Shown here: positions 6,210 through 6,940 of the stretch, in pieces
Layout of the letters: every line of letters starts with the position of its first letter
Numbering within the stretch: position 1 is the stretch's first letter
Source of the DNA: Acidobacteriota bacterium
GTDB taxonomy: Bacteria > Acidobacteriota > Blastocatellia > Pyrinomonadales > Pyrinomonadaceae
Assembly (NCBI GenBank): GCA_003222835.1
Contig: QHXE01000627.1
Coordinates: forward strand, 1 to 6,940
Length of the DNA: 6,940 nucleotides
Reading direction: 5' to 3'
The notes under the pieces: model-generated
What the model saw: only the letters and a program-made list of their open reading frames with translations
Database searches by the model: none
Told to the model about the DNA's origin: nothing
Program-made: the position numbers and the translations under genes

Positions 6210-6940
6210 TCAGAAATTCAGTTTCAATCCAAACTGAAATTGCCGCGGATCGAACGACGCGGTGGAGCGGCTGAAATAACGACCGTTGACGGAAGGCGTT
6301 GACGTCGTCGAAGAATGGCGAAGCGGCGGCCTCGTTGAAGCGATTGAATAGATTGAAGCCTTCGGCGATGACATCCAGGCGCAGGCGCTCGCCGAGTCTA
6401 ACCACGCGCGTCAGCCGCATGTCCAGAGATTTGAATCGGTGCGTGATGCCCATATTGCGCCCCAGATCACCAGTAGAAAAGACACCGTTGGTAATTAGCG
6501 GCGTGCAACCGGCCGTGCCCGGTACGCAAAGCGTTCCATTGGGAAGGACTGAAGGACGATCGGTCTGGTTTGACTGATCGTTGTTCGTGTCCTGGTTGCT
6601 CAAAATATTGAACGGGCGACCGGATGACATTTCAAAGATGGGGGCCAGGCTGAAATCGGCCAAAAACTTGTGGAGCCCATCGCCGGACCGCCATCCTTGC
6701 GGCGAGGCGAATATCGCGCTGAAGACGAACCGGTGGCGTTGATCGAAGAGCGAGTTGGCCCGCTCAGCAGCAAAGTTCCGGTTGTCCTGCGGCAGCAGTA
6801 GCGTCTGCAAATCGGATGAGTCGTCGATCGAATGCGACCACGTGTAAGAAGCCAAGAATTGGAAATTCATCGAAAAGCGCTTCTTGAGATCGACATTCAG
6901 TGCGTTGTACTTGGAATTGCCGTCTGAGGACTGTGCATTG
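6210..6940 (-). CDS. TonB-dependent receptor (Oar-like), C-terminal part with an apparent late frameshift; runs off window
   Basis: The minus-strand frame is open from the window edge (NAQSSDGNSKYNALNVDLKK, then RFSMNFQFLASYTWSHSIDD), through DQRHRFVFSAIF and LGERLRLDVIAEGFNLFNRF to SPFFDDVNAF. This is the C-terminal half of an outer-membrane beta-barrel of the large Oar-like receptors common in Acidobacteriota, which import or bind large substrates using TonB energy. The internal Met at 6870 is not the start; the gene continues beyond 6940. Around 6284-6303 the frame breaks: the family-type ending VNGRYFSRSTASFDPRQ, then FQFGLKLNF with its terminal Phe, lies one base on (V at 6288-6290, TGA at 6210-6212). 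Without a correction the product would end in an unrelated tail stopping at 6184-6186, lacking the C-terminal barrel strand and the Phe needed for assembly. So this is either a recent loss-of-function or a sequence error. Confidence 0.85.

Overview
The window looks like chromosomal DNA of an Acidobacteriota species, probably class Blastocatellia (Pyrinomonas-like). This rests on family resemblance: a winged-helix/TPR regulator of the acidobacterial type, the C-terminal part of an Oar-like TonB-dependent receptor, a stand-alone LigD-type polymerase, and short hairpin repeats in broken and intergenic sites. No rRNA or tRNA gene is present, so the taxonomy is an inference.

Layout. 1-166 (minus) is the N-terminus of a secreted protein cut by the window edge. 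262-1160 (plus) is a two-gene cassette: a nucleotidyltransferase-like gene disrupted by a 192-bp non-coding mobile element (378-569), and a small charged partner protein that overlaps its stop codon by 4 bp. 1192-2200 (minus) is a secreted aspartoacylase/succinylglutamate desuccinylase-like gene broken by a frame-changing internal loss. 2267-4003 (minus) is an intact winged-helix/TolB-like/TPR regulator. 4004-4371 is a divergent intergenic region with a second copy of the hairpin repeat (4062-4187) and a phased direct repeat that may be an operator. 4372-4788 (plus) is a small NTF2-like (SnoaL/DUF4440) protein. 4789-5095 is non-coding and holds CGCAAAG-type repeats. 5096-6088 (plus) is a LigD-type primase-polymerase. 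6210-6940 (minus) is the C-terminal part of a TonB-dependent receptor with an apparent late frameshift.

The strongest observation is the element at 378-569. It has imperfect 21-bp terminal inverted repeats, exact 9-bp target duplications (369-377 and 570-578) and an internal perfect 33-bp inverted repeat. Removing the element and one target copy restores an uninterrupted 156-codon frame. The same inverted-repeat core recurs at 4062-4187; the two copies differ by a base change that is matched on both arms of each hairpin.

The second theme is gene damage. Besides the insertion, three loci (nucleotidyltransferase, desuccinylase-like, TonB receptor) seem to lack or shift a short stretch at a single point. 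Either this neighbourhood is decaying or the assembly has small errors here. There is no clear common pathway; apart from the cassette at 262-1160 and a possible regulator/desuccinylase transcription unit, the genes look independent.
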